From positions 89,838,143 to 89,902,142 of the forward strand of contig NC_062220.1 in the NCBI RefSeq assembly GCF_902686445.1: a stretch of 64,000 nt of DNA, in the 5' to 3' direction. The DNA comes from Sciurus carolinensis. Lineage: Eukaryota > Chordata > Mammalia > Rodentia > Sciuridae. Made by a program: the position numbers and the translations under genes. Positions 45,226-57,527 of the stretch are shown here, piece by piece. Position 1 is the stretch's first letter, and every line of letters starts with the position of its first letter. The notes beneath the pieces are model-generated. The model saw only the letters and a program-made list of their open reading frames with translations. It made no database searches and was not told where the DNA came from.

Positions 45226-47899
45226 ATTTGGGCTCTGGGAAGGGAACTAGGGGATATTGAGGGGTTGGGACAGAGGAAGACAGGGGACAGGCTCAGTTCC
45301 TTCCTCACAACCCCATAACCACTTTTTACTTCTCGCTGATTTCGAACAGCAGGGACCAGATCTTAATGCCACAATCTCCTGTCTGCTTGAAGAGAAAATT
45401 GGACTAAAATGGCCTGGCACTTTCATCCTACAGTTTGGAAGGGGGGTGATGCATGGCACGCTGGGCAGGAGGGGAGGGAGAAAGCAGCTACTGAATCAAG
45501 GAATGTTGGCCTAGAAGGGCCTCAGAGGCAGCTGTTCGTGCCAGGCAGACAAATGGAGAGAGGTGGAGGCCAGGGGTCCAGCTGGGCCCCAGGTCTCTCA
45601 TCTGCAAGATGCCTTACCCCAGTGAGACATGCTAGAAATCATGCCCAGGACCGCTAGAATTTGTTTCCCCTGAGAAAAATAGAAGGCGTTGTTTAGGCCA
45701 GGTGAGCTCCGACGGAATGAAGTGACCTTTGAAGATGTTGGAGGAGGCATAGAGGTGAGGCTTGGATGAGCATTTTGGGCCTGCTGACACACAGATGGTG
45801 CTTAAATCCATCAGGGAGAAAATAGAGGAGAATGGTGCTCGATTGTGTGGGCATGGGGGTGAGGGGCATCCGAACTCCCTGGGGGACATCTCCAACCACT
45901 TAGTGTCCTTCCCACAGGAATTGGGCTCAGTCCCCAGTCTAGGTGGGGTGTCTGGAGGGGCTGGAGTAGGAGTGGGAAGAGTCATGAGGCTGGCAGGCCC
46001 AGGAGCACAGAATGGGATCCACTGATGGAAAAGTCCAGATCCCCAAAGCCAAGTCAGACCTGCCATCACTAGTCCCCCCAGGGTAGGCAGGAGTCTCAAA
46101 GCTGTCCAGGAAAAGAATGTGGGGTGCCCTACTGTCCCAAAGCCCAAGGGAGACTCTTCGTTTCCTGAGAAGGTGAAGCTGCCTCTGCAGCCTCTCTACC
46201 CTCTCCCAAGCTGTTTGTCCTGGGTCATCCTCTGCCCACCTTCCCCCTTATCTCTCTTGCTCCCACCTTCAGAACTGGAAGGTAAGAGCATCACAGATCC
46301 AACTGTGTCACCATTTTTTTGGACCTTCTCCTGGGACCCAGGACTCTATTTTTTCAGGGTGCAAAGGTGTAGGATGGAACCTAGTTGAATGCTGCAGTTC
46401 AGACCTCCTGAACGTGGGTATTTGACGCCTGGGCTTGGCAGTTAGACTTTTAGTGGGAGGCTCAGGCTGGGACTAGACTTTGCCACCAACCATCATCTTG
46501 GCCCAGAGGGGCACAAGCTGGGGAAGTGTGGGAGGCTCTGTGCCACCTATCCTACCACAGTGGTCAAAGATCAGTGCCCACAGCCATGCCCATGACTGAT
46601 GGAGGCAGTTAGCATCCTTACAGTGGGGTGCTGATAACAGAGTCTGGCAGGGGATCTGGGTCTAGGCAGGGGGCTCTGGGCAGTCTGGGCAGTGACTGAA
46701 TCTCTTGCAGCTGGTGGGCCTGGACTATCGAGAGCTCACCTGGGCCATCTGCCTTCCTGACTGCTCCAGGAGTCTAAGCTTGCCCACAGTGCAGAGGTCC
46801 TGCAGAGGTGGGTGAGGAAGCCCACAGGGCTCCTGACGCTCCTGAGTCTGGCTCCCTAGACCAGTGCACAAATCTTGAGAGAAAATGGGGCCTGGCTTCC
46901 ATTATAGCCACCTCACCAGCTGGGAGTTCCTGATCTATCACTCTCTCCCCAAGAGGGAGGTACTGGTATCCCAGCCCTGGGCTCAAATGTCCTTCTGAGA
47001 TCAGGAATGTTAAGCTCTACCAGAACAGAGGTTTACCAAGGGTGGCTGACTGTCAGCATGAACAAAGCCAAGGGCTTTCAACTGCAGAAAGTGTGCTGTC
47101 CAGTGTGGTTCTAAACATCTTTAGCAGCAGGGCTAGAATCTTACTCAGAAGCTTAACTACAACAGATCAAAGTAGAGGCAATCTGGTTGCAGTGTGGGTG
47201 GTGGGTCTGGGGCCCACTAATTGGCCCCATCCTCCCTGTCCACCCATGACAGCCACTGGCGTGTCCTTGATTAACCCCTAGGGCTCCTGCTCACATGGTT
47301 TGAAAAACCATCCAGGGACTTCACTCCCTGCCTTTGACCTGCCTGTGGTACAGACAGGCACAGAGACTGGAGAAGGAGGAGTGGCTTCCACAAGGGTGCC
47401 TGCGGCGCAGCCAGGGACATAAACCCAGTTTTCTGTATCCAAGCCTGGTTCCTCCCAGCTGCCTGATAGAACTCCATCTTCCTGCCCGCTGATTGGATTC
47501 CAACAGCTCTGTTTTAAAGAATAATTTTATTGTCCTCATTATGCGTTTCAATATTCTAAACCACCTTCCATCTGCTTTGGAAGCAGGCAGAGGAAACAGT
47601 GGAAGAGCGTATGTAAACTCATCCTGCTCCCTTTTGCTCAACTCTGGTCTCTTCTCTTTGGCAGAAGAAATAAAATGAAGAGAATGAATCTGGCCCCCTG
47701 TTTTGACAAGGTCGCTGTTAGAATGAGGGGCTGGGGACAGGGGGAGGTAGTCCCGCGTTCCCACCCTCAGAGCTGCAGGCAGGGTTGGGAGGAGAGCTGG
47801 CAGGCCTTGTGTCACATGGGGGTGGGGCATTCTGGCCAGCTGCAGGGTGCAAGCAGGTGATCCTCATTTCCTGTCTCCCAGCCTGTGTGCTATAAGAAG
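45226..47899. other. Single-copy intergenic stretch
   Basis: No gene or named repeat recognised. 47510-47650 is AT-balanced and repeat-free with a TTTTATTG motif and a RUNX-like aaaccacc, possibly regulatory. Confidence 0.35.
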
Positions 47900-47998
47900 A
47901 CAGACTATTGTGTTCTGGTCATGATCTTCAGCAAGTTTGCTATCCTCGCTGTGCCTCAGTTTCTTCATTTGCTATGTGATGATAAAATAGTTAGCTGA
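47900..47998 (+). repeat. MIR SINE fragment
   Basis: Forward MIR: cttcagcaagtttgctatcc, tcgctgtgcctcagtttctt, catttgctatgtgatgataa. Confidence 0.7.
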
Positions 47999-48154
47999 TG
48001 ACGATGGCCATGTCACAACACCCTTGGGTGGAGGGTCTACTCTGGAGGGGATCCGTGGTGTGAGGGCCCTGCCGGAGGCAGCCCTCCTTTCCTGAAGGTT
48101 AGTCCTTGAAACCCTGGTTGAATGGGTGGACTGTTGCAGAGGAAAGGTACCTGG

Positions 48155-48350
48155 CCCAGAATGCAAGAGACTTGGGACTCAGATCCTCATTCTGCCACCT
48201 AGGACTTTGGGAGGTCTGGATCTTGTCTGAGCCTCAGTTTTTGCATCTCTAAAGTGGGCAGCATTCCCCCAAATACAACTTGCTGCTCTGAGTACTAGAT
48301 GAGGTAGATGTAAACTATTACCTGGAATGTACTATTCAGGAAACGTTAGT
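48155..48350 (+). repeat. MIR SINE
   Basis: Forward MIR: gactcagatcctcattctgc, cttgtctgagcctcagtttt, tgcatctctaaagtgggcag, then agtactagatgaggtagatg. Confidence 0.8.
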
Positions 48351-48599
48351 TTCCCTCCATAAGAGGACAGGCAGGGAAATATCATGACAAACTCCTCCTT
48401 GGAGTTGGGGGGAAATTTGGAGGTAGCAGCTCCTGCAGTGGGAGAAGCCAGGCAGGGGAGAGGAGACTTTTGCTTTCCTTGTTCATATGTTTCCTGGGTA
48501 CGAGCTGCTTCTGGTCCCTGGGCCGCATCCTGGGGCAGGCAGACATGACCCACAGAGTCCCTGCCAGGGTGGGGAGAGCAGGTTAAAGATGTTCCCTCA

Positions 48600-48785
48600 A
48601 GTGAACACCATGCCAGGTGAACTCGAAAGGGTCACCCAGTTGACAAGAGTTTGAAATACAGTAAAATAGAGGAGATATAGGCATGACAAATAGATCGAAG
48701 GGCATCCCAGGCAGAGAGAATCCATGGGCGACCCAGGGGCAGGAAACCATGAGGGACAAGAGGTTGGAGTCATAATTTTTTCTTT
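48600..48785 (-). repeat. Ancient interspersed repeat fragment, unnamed family
   Basis: agggcatcccaggcagagag and gggcaggaaaccatgaggga match the old repeat family seen at 17405. The strand is a guess. Confidence 0.35.
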
Positions 48786-51700
48786 GCCAACAGAGGTGTG
48801 CTGGATCTGTGGCTTGCTGCATGCTGACCTCCCTGCTGGACCACCCCATTCCAGGAGGAACAGCGTTCTTCCTAGGGGAGTCCCCATGTCTCCTTGCCTA
48901 GAGCCATGTCCAGAATTCCTGCAAAGCAGTGAACCATGCGACCAAGAGTGCAATTTTGAAACAGAGATCAAAGCTCTGAGTTGCATGGGGAATATTGCCT
49001 GAAATCTCACAGCAGGTTCTTCGAGGTTCAGGGAAGCCGGCAGGGAGCCTGAGCAGGGCTAGCCGTGGCCCTGAAGGCTTCTGGGAGCAGGTGATACTGG
49101 CGGAGAAGAGAATCATGCTAAGAAACCGGAGATCACCATTCACTTCCTACAGCAGATCATTGCTGGGAGCGCTCCTCAGATGGCTTCTCACTAAGGAGCC
49201 AGGCCTCTTCCCAGGGGCTGACATGTTTTGTTTTCCCCAGATGGGGATAATCAGCCTGTTTGCGAGTTGGGCTGACAGCTCAGGCAGCAGGCGGGGGCTG
49301 AGGGTGGGAGGCCCCAGGCTGCAGGCATCTCCCAGCTCTCGCTCTCTCTCAGGAGCAGATGCTGCCTGTGTGACAACCTGGAGCAGGTGGGGATTTCCGT
49401 TTGAGCCACGGAATGGGTTACGGAGCAATTTAGCTCAGTTACGTGAACCCTGAGAACCAGTCCAGCTCCTTTCCTGATTTAATTTATGCCTGAGTGTCAG
49501 AGCTGAAGAGCAGCAAGCCAGCCTTCCCCTGCTCCACAGGAAGAGGCTCTCAGGATTCTTGCCTTGGGCTGTGCTGGGTATTTCCAGACCTTCTACAGAA
49601 GGGGGTGGCCTAGCTGTCTCTCTGCCTCCCTTTTTCTGGGAAGGCTTCCACAGCCCTTACTGTCCCCACCGCCTGGCCTCTCCAGCCCCGAGTATCCCAG
49701 CCTCACACTTCAGCCCTCCTCAGGCCTGTGTATGAGCTTCTCACTGACTCATGGACTGGGGAAAGGGGCAGAGCCCCCAGCCAGTCTTGGGGCCCTTGGA
49801 GGACTGTCCTGCTCTGAGGCCAGGACCCAGGGCCCTGGGCCTGTTCAGCATTTCTAAGCACTTGTCAGGAAAGTTTGCATCCTGCCCCTGGCAGGGCTGA
49901 GGTATGGAGATTTTAGAATCTTTCCCGCCCTATCTACTCAGAGAATAGTGGGTTTCCTTTCATAGGCTGGTCTCTGGAGGTCTCAGCGAGGACCTGTGCA
50001 TGTTCTCTTCTTTCCTTCCCCAACTTCAAGAAGATAAGACCAAGACAGAAAGAGCCTTTCTGAGGAGCTTGTGCCTTTGTCCTACCCAAAATACACTTTG
50101 TTTCCCTCCTTTGGAACCAAGGTGTGGACTGCCCATTTTGAGGGCCTGGGCAGTTCTCTGTCCATAGGCCTTGCTGCATATCTGGGTCCCCAACCAAGAC
50201 CCAGCACCCAGTCCAGCTTCCACCTCTCAGGCTCCCCATGCATCCACACCAGGAGTCTCCTGGGATTCAGGGCCACACGAACAGTGCGTGGCTACTCCTA
50301 AGAGTGAGGTTTAATAGGGACATTTAATGGCACCTGAGGTAGTTCCAAGGGGAAATTCAGTTCCCCAGAGGGGCCCAGGTGGGGACTGAGACCAGGCCAC
50401 AGAGACCTGCTCTTTTGCCTGTGTGTTCCTGGATGCAGCTCCAGAGGCCGTCAGAGCCCAGGGTGGAGACTGGGCCTCTGACTCTGTCCTCAGCAATTCT
50501 CTACCCACCTCCACCCCTCCCAGGCCCTCCACCCCTCTCCACTCATTTTTTTGCACCCACATTTTTTTGATATCTGTGAGACCCCAGCAGTGTGTACATG
50601 ATGTAATGGTCCCCAAGAAAGGCACCTCTGGACCACCACTCCCTCCGGCCATCTGGCCCTCAGTAGCCATGTGGAGTAGCCGTCCTTCTCCCTGGTCTCC
50701 CTGGCAACACAGAGCTGCCTGCCAAGCCTGCTGCCAGGGCCTAGCGCCCAAGCACATCTTTAGTGCCACACAGAGATGGCTGATGGCAGGAGCCAGGGTG
50801 AGGCCCAGCCTCCCCAGCTGTCGCAGGGAGCAAATCAGACAAAGGCTGAGTTGGCAGAGGAGGGATACTAGGGCCAGGGGGGCCTGGGAAAGTAGCTCTG
50901 AGGCCTCAGCAGCACTCCTCCCACCCCATGCAACCAACTTTGCCCTCACAGTGACCCCTGCTTTCCAGAACACTCTCTTTGGAGTTGTACAGCCGTAGAC
51001 CTCAGTTTCCCCATCTGTCAAGGTGGAAGGGGTCAGGTCCTCAATCCTTTAGACTAACAACTTGAGACAAAAGCCCAGGCTATATGTCAGAGGCTTGTGA
51101 AAGGGACAGCTTTCAGATGGCTAATGACCATTGGATAGCTGCCCAAACTGCCTCTGCGGCTCTTTGGAGAGTGTACGTCTCAAGGGCATTTATTAAAAAT
51201 GTCTCCAGGACCATTTGTTCCAAGGTCAGAAGCCACCTCCTGCTCCTTCCTTCCTGCTGCTGGTAAGCATCCTTCCATCGGGCTGGCCTTGCTCTCCCTG
51301 ACTCTCCCAGGATTGGCAGGCTCTGGAGGGTGGGAAGGGCTGTCTTAGATCAGTCACTTCTGCATGAGGGCCCTGATTCCATCCCTGTCCTAGAGAGTCA
51401 GAAGCTGGAATTACCCCTGGGAGGGGTGTCAAAGGAGGACCAAGCAGAGAGGAGGCAGCTCTGAGCACTGTGCTCCTGCCTGTGAATAGGTGGGTGGCTC
51501 AATGACAGGGGAAGGAAGTGCTGTCCCATCTCCAGCAGAGTTCCAGATCCAGAGCAAAGATCCTGCTCCCATGGGTGCACGACCAGGCCTATGACGCCAA
51601 TGGGGGTCCCTGCTGTGGAGGGGAAATCCCTTGGGTCTAGGGCCTGCACCACCAGGTAGTCACATCAGCAAGGATGCTGTCAGCCTCGGCCCCTTAGTGT

Positions 51701-52109
51701 GAATTAGAAAGATGCCCTCTCTTGGCAGACATGGCCCTGCAGAGCACGGATTTCAGTCACTCACACCTCCACAGGGTGTCATTGAACCTGAATTGCTGTC
51801 CATAACAGCCTGCCAAGCAGAAATTGGAGAGGCAGCGACTCTTTCACCAGATACGGGAAAATTCAAGGGAGATTCCTGGCATAGTTGTATGGAAAGAGCT
51901 TTGTTGACCTTGAGCCTGAGACCCAGAGGTCGGAACCAAAAGGGCATGGGTTCTTTTCATGAATACTAACTGAAGGCACCTATCCTGGGTCTGGCACTAT
52001 TTGGATGATGGAAAGAAAATGCACCAAGTTAGGTCCCTGTGGTTCTGGGGCTTGTGTTTTAGAGGGAAGAGACGAGAAAAACATCAGTGAGTAAGCAGAG
52101 ACTGATGAC
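48786..52109. other. Single-copy intergenic stretch
   Basis: 3.3 kb, GC-rich in parts, without a recognisable gene or repeat. Confidence 0.35.
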
Positions 52110-52465
52110 CCAGGAATGCATGGTGACTGAAGAGCAGTGTTAAATTCAGGGGAGGGGGAAGTGACTGGCAAGGCCCTCAGGGCTTTAAGCTGAGACCTGA
52201 ATGATAAGAAGGCACCAGCAGAGTGAAGGTCAAGGGGAAGAGTACAGCAAGTCAAGGAACAGCCAGGTGAAGTCCCCATCAAGAGAATGAAATTGGTCTG
52301 TCCAGGAACTGAACAAGGAGGCTGTGAGGACTGGAGCCGGTGGTGGGTGGAGGAGGCAGGAGAGGATGCCCTAGGCAGGGGCCAGATCTCAGCCACGGTG
52401 AAGGAGTCTGAACTCTGTCCTTCATGTGGTGCGAAGCCAACAGAGGAGTTTCACAGCAGAGACTT
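52110..52465 (+). repeat. Ancient interspersed repeat, unnamed family
   Basis: gtgactggcaaggccctcag, gctgagacctgaatgataag, gaaggtcaaggggaagagta, ggagtctgaactctgtcctt: the fullest copy here of the family also seen at 17405 and 54330. Confidence 0.5.
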
Positions 52466-52469
52466 TCAA

Positions 52470-52668
52470 ACAATGATTCTCAACTGGGTCTGCCTCCCCT
52501 GATCTCTGGTGTATTTGGCAATGTCAACAGAATGTGGGGGTGCTGTTGGCAACTGAGGGGTAGAGGCCAGGGATGATTCTCCAGTGCACAGCACTGCCTT
52601 CTTCCCCAGTGAAATATTATTTGACCCCAAATGTCAATAGGGCTGAGTTTCAGAAACCATGCTGTAAA
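52470..52668 (+). mobile_element. MER20 hAT-type DNA transposon
   Basis: atgattctcaactgggtctg, ggtgtatttggcaatgtcaa, gtagaggccagggatgattc, accccaaatgtcaatagggc. A near full-length MER20, about 200 bp. Confidence 0.85.
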
Positions 52669-52854
52669 TGTTGGTGTCCCCAGAGCTGACTCTTGTTCTT
52701 TGTGAATAACCCAGGGTGATCTGCTCCTGTATCTAGTTCTTCCTACATGTACTCTGGGCTCAAATTTTTTCTCCACCATTTGCCCCAGAGCCAATGGTGC
52801 AGGAGTTGAGAAATTCAGCTGTAGAGGAAGAAGGGAACGTGGAGGTTATTTTAA

Positions 52855-53140
52855 CCTGTGCTGTTTAATGCAGTGGTCACAGGCCACACGTGGGCTTCGA
52901 TCCCTTGAAATGTGGCTAGTGGAGAGCCACTGTGAATGAAAACTACACCCTGGATTTCAGACTTGACACAGTAAAAGGAATGCAAAATATCTCATTCATA
53001 ATTTATATTGGTGACATTTAGAAAGGATAATATTTTGAATATAGTAGGTTAAATAAAATATATCATTAAAATCAACTTTACTTGTTTCTCTTTGTAATGC
53101 GGCTACTAGAAACTTTGAATTTGCATATATAGCTCCCACT
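52855..53140 (+). mobile_element. hAT/MER-type DNA transposon relic
   Basis: taacctgtgctgtttaatgc, then ccacacgtgggcttcgatcc with cttgaaatgtggctagtgga, then taatgcggctactagaaact. These are the matched ends of a common MER element whose exact name I am not sure of. Confidence 0.6.
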
Positions 53141-53219
53141 CATGGATTGCATTGTGGTTCTGTTGAACAGAACTGAGTCAGACGGTGATCATCTGGATTA
53201 TTCAGGTTCCTATGTCCAA

Positions 53220-53530
53220 GTGTCCCAGGAGAAGAGGTGTCTACGAGAAAGGGTCCAAAGAGTTCTCGGAGAGGAGGGGGAACTCAGCTCAGGACCAGCT
53301 GGATTCTTAGCATACATGATGGAAAAGAATTTCATCATGCGCTAGTCAGAGGCAGAGACAGAGGTTTATTTTGGAAAGTAGATACATATTCAAGGGAGAA
53401 TGCAGCTGGTCTCAGGAGAGATGCATTTTGGGGTAAAGCAAGGCATAAGCATTCAAGGGAGAATGTTGGGCCATTTTGAGAGGAAGAGGTGCATTCTGGG
53501 GGTTCCTGACTCTTTTAAAGGAAACTTGGG
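53220..53530 (-). repeat. Possible lineage-specific LTR remnant
   Basis: ggcagagacagaggtttatt resembles a reversed poly-A signal region of a rodent LTR. Includes a short direct repeat (attcaagggagaatgcagct near 53388 and cattcaagggagaatgttgg near 53450). Family not identified. Confidence 0.25.
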
Positions 53531-53904
53531 GAGAGGTGGGCACGGGACAGTTTGCTGGAATGATATTAGTGTGGTGATCTCAACATGGGTCTGGGGGTTT
53601 GGTCAGTCTCTGTGTCCTTGGGCTGACATGGTCTTCTTTATCGGATCGGTACATGGTACTGGAAACTTTCCTAAATTACAAGTTTTTAAAAAATGTCATA
53701 TCTCTTTTTACTCAAATCTATTTATTAGAGGTTAATTCACAGTACGCAGGTAGATTTACAGATTTTCCAGGAATTTGGGAGTAATAGGCCTGGGAAGGAG
53801 ACTGGCTTAGGGAGTGAGGAGACCTGGAAAAGAAGATAGAATTTTAAATCAAAAATTCATTTCCTTCTCTTTCATTTATGTCTCCTTTCTATTTCTTGTT
53901 TCTT

Positions 53905-54105
53905 CTATCCTACTTTACAAGCATTGTTTGGTTTTACGTATATCACTTAATTTTCACAATGACTTCATAAGGGATATATTGCTATTACCCACTCTTTATA
54001 TATGAGGAGGCTGCGGCCCAGAGAGGTTAATTAGCTTGCTTGAGGCCACACAGGTAATAAGTATAGAACTGACTCCAGAGTCAGAGTGCTTAATCACCTC
54101 CCTTG
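53905..54105 (-). repeat. MIR SINE
   Basis: Reverse MIR: tatcacttaattttcacaat, then gcggcccagagaggttaatt and ccacacaggtaataagtata. Clear. Confidence 0.85.
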
Positions 54106-54329
54106 AGGATGAAGTTTTGGCAATGATGGAAATGGTAGAAATGAAGGGGTGAGATGATTCAGAATCTGCACTGGCTTCACAGAACTCACGGAGGGAGTGA
54201 GTCCGGGGAAGTGTAAGGGAAGAAAAGGAATCAGAATGCACAGAAGGATTCTGATGTGACTAGCTACGTGGAGAGGGAGGCCATTCACTGAGATGGGGAA
54301 GGTGGGGGAGGCACAGGCTTGGAGACGGA

Positions 54330-54805
54330 GCTCAGGAGTTCTGTGTGGGTCCTGCTAACTGGGAGATGACTGTGGACACCCAACTTGAGATGTCAAGAAG
54401 GTAGCGAGATTTGCAGAGAGACAACAAGGTGGAGGCAGACATTTGGGGACCTGCAGGACCTAGATTTAAAGCCACAAAGGATGAGAGTAGATGTTGAAGA
54501 GGCTGCTCAGGTTGAACCACCTGGGTGCACCAATGTTCAGAGGGTGAATCATGGGGAAGGAATGGGTTTGGGAGTCGGGGGCTGAGGAAGGAGCCAGAAA
54601 ATTCAAAGACAACCAGGCAGAGGGAGAAGATACCCTGTGAGGTGGGTGTGTGTGTGTGCAGACTCAACAAGCTGCCTGCAAGCCTCGGGCAGGTTGGAGC
54701 AAGATGGCAAGACAGCTCAATGGCCCAGGGCAGATTATCTGGCCAGCTTTGAGGGTCCCCAGAGTAGGGCATCTTCATTCCTGACAGCCAGGGAGGGGCT
54801 ACATC
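54330..54805 (+). repeat. Ancient interspersed repeat, unnamed family (second half)
   Basis: ttgagatgtcaagaaggtag, gacatttggggacctgcagg, aaaggatgagagtagatgtt: continues the family at 52110, from which it may have been separated by later insertions. Confidence 0.4.
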
Positions 54806-56639
54806 AAGTGGCCCCAGCTAAGGTGAGAAGAAGGCCCTGAGGTGTGGGCAGGGAACCCAGATAGCCATTCACGTGGCAGCCAGGAAGGCCTTCCGTAAGT
54901 CTGCTTAAAGTTCTGCCTGAAGCTAAACTCAGAAGACGCCCTCTTTAACACCCTTCTTATAGTTGAAGACAGAAAATCCTTTTCCCTCCACCCTCTCTTA
55001 AACCTGTCAATCCCTTCTCCCTAGACCACTCCTACTTCCTTATACTCTGGGAGAAGTTTCTCCTCCTGACAAGTTCAGCTCTGGGCTTGGATAGATTTGG
55101 AAATGAGGATACGTAGGGATAGATGTGTAGAAACTCCCATCTCAGCTCCTTGTGTCCTGCCACCTCAGTCCCCCAAATCTTCCCGTTGGCCCTATCCCTA
55201 ACTCCCTAATTGTCTCTCTGGGCTGATTTGCAAGGTCTCTGTCTGCAAGATAGCAGCCCTTTCTGGTTTGGTGATGTGCTCACAGGTGCAACTTGGCCTG
55301 GCTTCTGCTCCTAGTCTGCCCATTCTTAGCAGTTCAGGACACCCCACTCCTGTCCTGGCCTGGGTTTGGCTCCCAGTCCCTCATCAGAACTGCCAGCCCA
55401 GCTCACCCAGGCCTGTCTGTCCCTGATCACTAATCTCTCCATCAGCAGCTTCTCTTCAACCGCTCTGCCCACAGAACCAAGTGCTTTGTCGATGAAAAAG
55501 CCCTTTGGGGGCAAACACAGGAAATTAAAGACTCTGTGCACAGTAAGAAAATCCATTCTTTTTCATGGATTTCTTCAATCTGATTGCTTCAGCTTCTGCT
55601 GAGTGCCTGGAATCTTCTGGTCATCAGTCACACCTGCGGGGGCAGGCCAGGGGGACGATGTTAACAAGAAAGGGCTCTGTCTCAGATTCCACCATTCACA
55701 GTGCATGCCATGGGGCCACCAGGGTGTCCTTGGCAGGAGACGACCTTCAGGCCAGGTCACTGTCCAAGGCTGACCCTTAGAGTGGATGAGTTGAGGGCCA
55801 GCTAGGAGTTTGTCCTGCCAAAGCACATCCTGCCAAGCTTTGAGATTCTGAGGAGAATGTGCCAAAGGGAGGACTTTCTGCAGGGATGAGAGAGAACTAC
55901 CCATCATGTGTTTTAGTGCCAGCAAGTTCAAAATTATTCTCTGTTTACAAAATGAGAGCGGTCGGATCAGAGGGTGGTTAAGGTCCCTTCCAGGTATAAT
56001 TTATTTAACAACATTAATGAAGCTCCAACCATGTTCCCAGAATTTTCAGAAGCCTCAACTAATAGTGTTTAGGGACCCAATTACACAGGCAGAAGCTGTC
56101 TCCCTCTTACCTTTCAGGAACAACAACTGCTCAGACACGAGGCTCAGACAGCAGCCCAGCAAATAATCTCACTGGCCCAGATGTCTGGAAGCCTGAGCCA
56201 TCAATGGGCTCAGGCTGGCATCTCTTCTCTTTGAGGACTTTAAGACCTCATCAAGGGCACTTCAACAGAGTGGTGAGGCTGTGCACACAGAGGTGGAAAT
56301 GTGACCACCAAGATGGCAGCCAGGTGCTGAGGAAGGATGCTAAGAGCAGTGGCTTGGCTCAATGATTCCTTCAAGTTGCTAGAGCCATGTTAGCATGTCC
56401 TGTGTGGGATCGGGAGCTGGGGTTGCATCCAGCCTCGGGGGAACTCTCCAACTCAGGACTCTGGGTGGTGGTCACAGTTTGGGCAGTAAGAAAACAAATC
56501 CCATAGAACAAGAAGAGTCAACCTAGGGAGATGTAAAAGGGCTCAGGCAGCCAGGACAAGAAGGTGAGTGAGGAGGTTGGGGGCAGAGCCAGAGCAAAGG
56601 AACGTGGAGAGGATCTTCTGATGAGGTTGACTTCCTGGA
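54806..56639. other. Single-copy intergenic stretch
   Basis: No gene or named repeat recognised. Confidence 0.35.
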
Positions 56640-57000
56640 GGACAAGAGTGCTCATGGACACAAGTGGGGGACACAATCAGACAGACACTTCTGTAGGGTG
56701 CTCCTAAGTGGGAGACACAACGGACAAATAAAAACAGATGCATGGACACAGGGGGCACCAATCAATAATAGTAGGGAGTGTATGGACAGGGGAGGAGATA
56801 AGGAAAGAAGGAAATTCCAGAGACCCTCAAAAAAACAGACACAAACTCCCTCACTGGATTCCCTGCTCTGGGATCCCTTCTCTCCAGAGAATTCTATCTT
56901 GTATCTCTGTTACCTGTGCAATAAACCTGCTTCTTGCTTGCTATCTCTGTGTCCTGTTCTTTGCTGAACAGAGACAACAAACCCAGCATCCCAAATCTGT
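56640..57000 (+). mobile_element. Probable solo LTR of an endogenous retrovirus
   Basis: Ends in an LTR-like R/U5 layout: AATAAA at 56920-56925, then cctgcttcttgcttgctatc, tctgtgtcctgttctttgct and gagacaacaaacccagc. This resembles gamma-type ERV LTRs. The left edge is unclear and no viral gene is present. Confidence 0.45.
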
Positions 57001-57150
57001 TTCCAGGGGAGTGACAACACTAGAAGATGGGGAGCTAGAGAACTAGGGTGCATCAGGGTAGGGGCTTAGCATTCAAGTGCCCAAGCCTGCCTGGTCTCCT
57101 AGTCCTGGACACATGGGCTCCAGGATTCCATCCATATGTGTCTCCCTACC

Positions 57151-57527
57151 TGTCTTAGTCCATGTGTGCTGCTATAACAAACCACCTGAGACAGTCATTT
57201 ATAAATCATACAAATGTGCTTCTCACAGTTTCACAGGCTGGGAAGTCCAAGATGAAGGCATCAGGAGATTTGATGTCTGCGAGGGCTGCTTCCTGCTTCC
57301 AGAAGGCACCTGTCACTGCATCATCATGTGGTGGTAGACGGAAGTGCAAAAGGACCAGAGCACTCATTTATAAGATCACTAATCCCACCCAGGACATCTC
57401 CACTGTCATGACTTAATCCCCTCCTAAAAGCCCACCTCTTAACATACCACACAGGTCAGTAGGTTTCATCATATGAGTTCACAGCAACCTGTGGGCGGTG
57501 GGTGGGGGGCACATTCAGACCACAGCA
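57151..57527 (-). mobile_element. MST/MLT1-like MaLR LTR
   Basis: ctgtcttagtccatgtgtgc, tgctataacaaaccacctga, ttcacaggctgggaagtcca, then cccacctcttaacataccac and ggcacattcagaccacagca. Confidence 0.8.
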
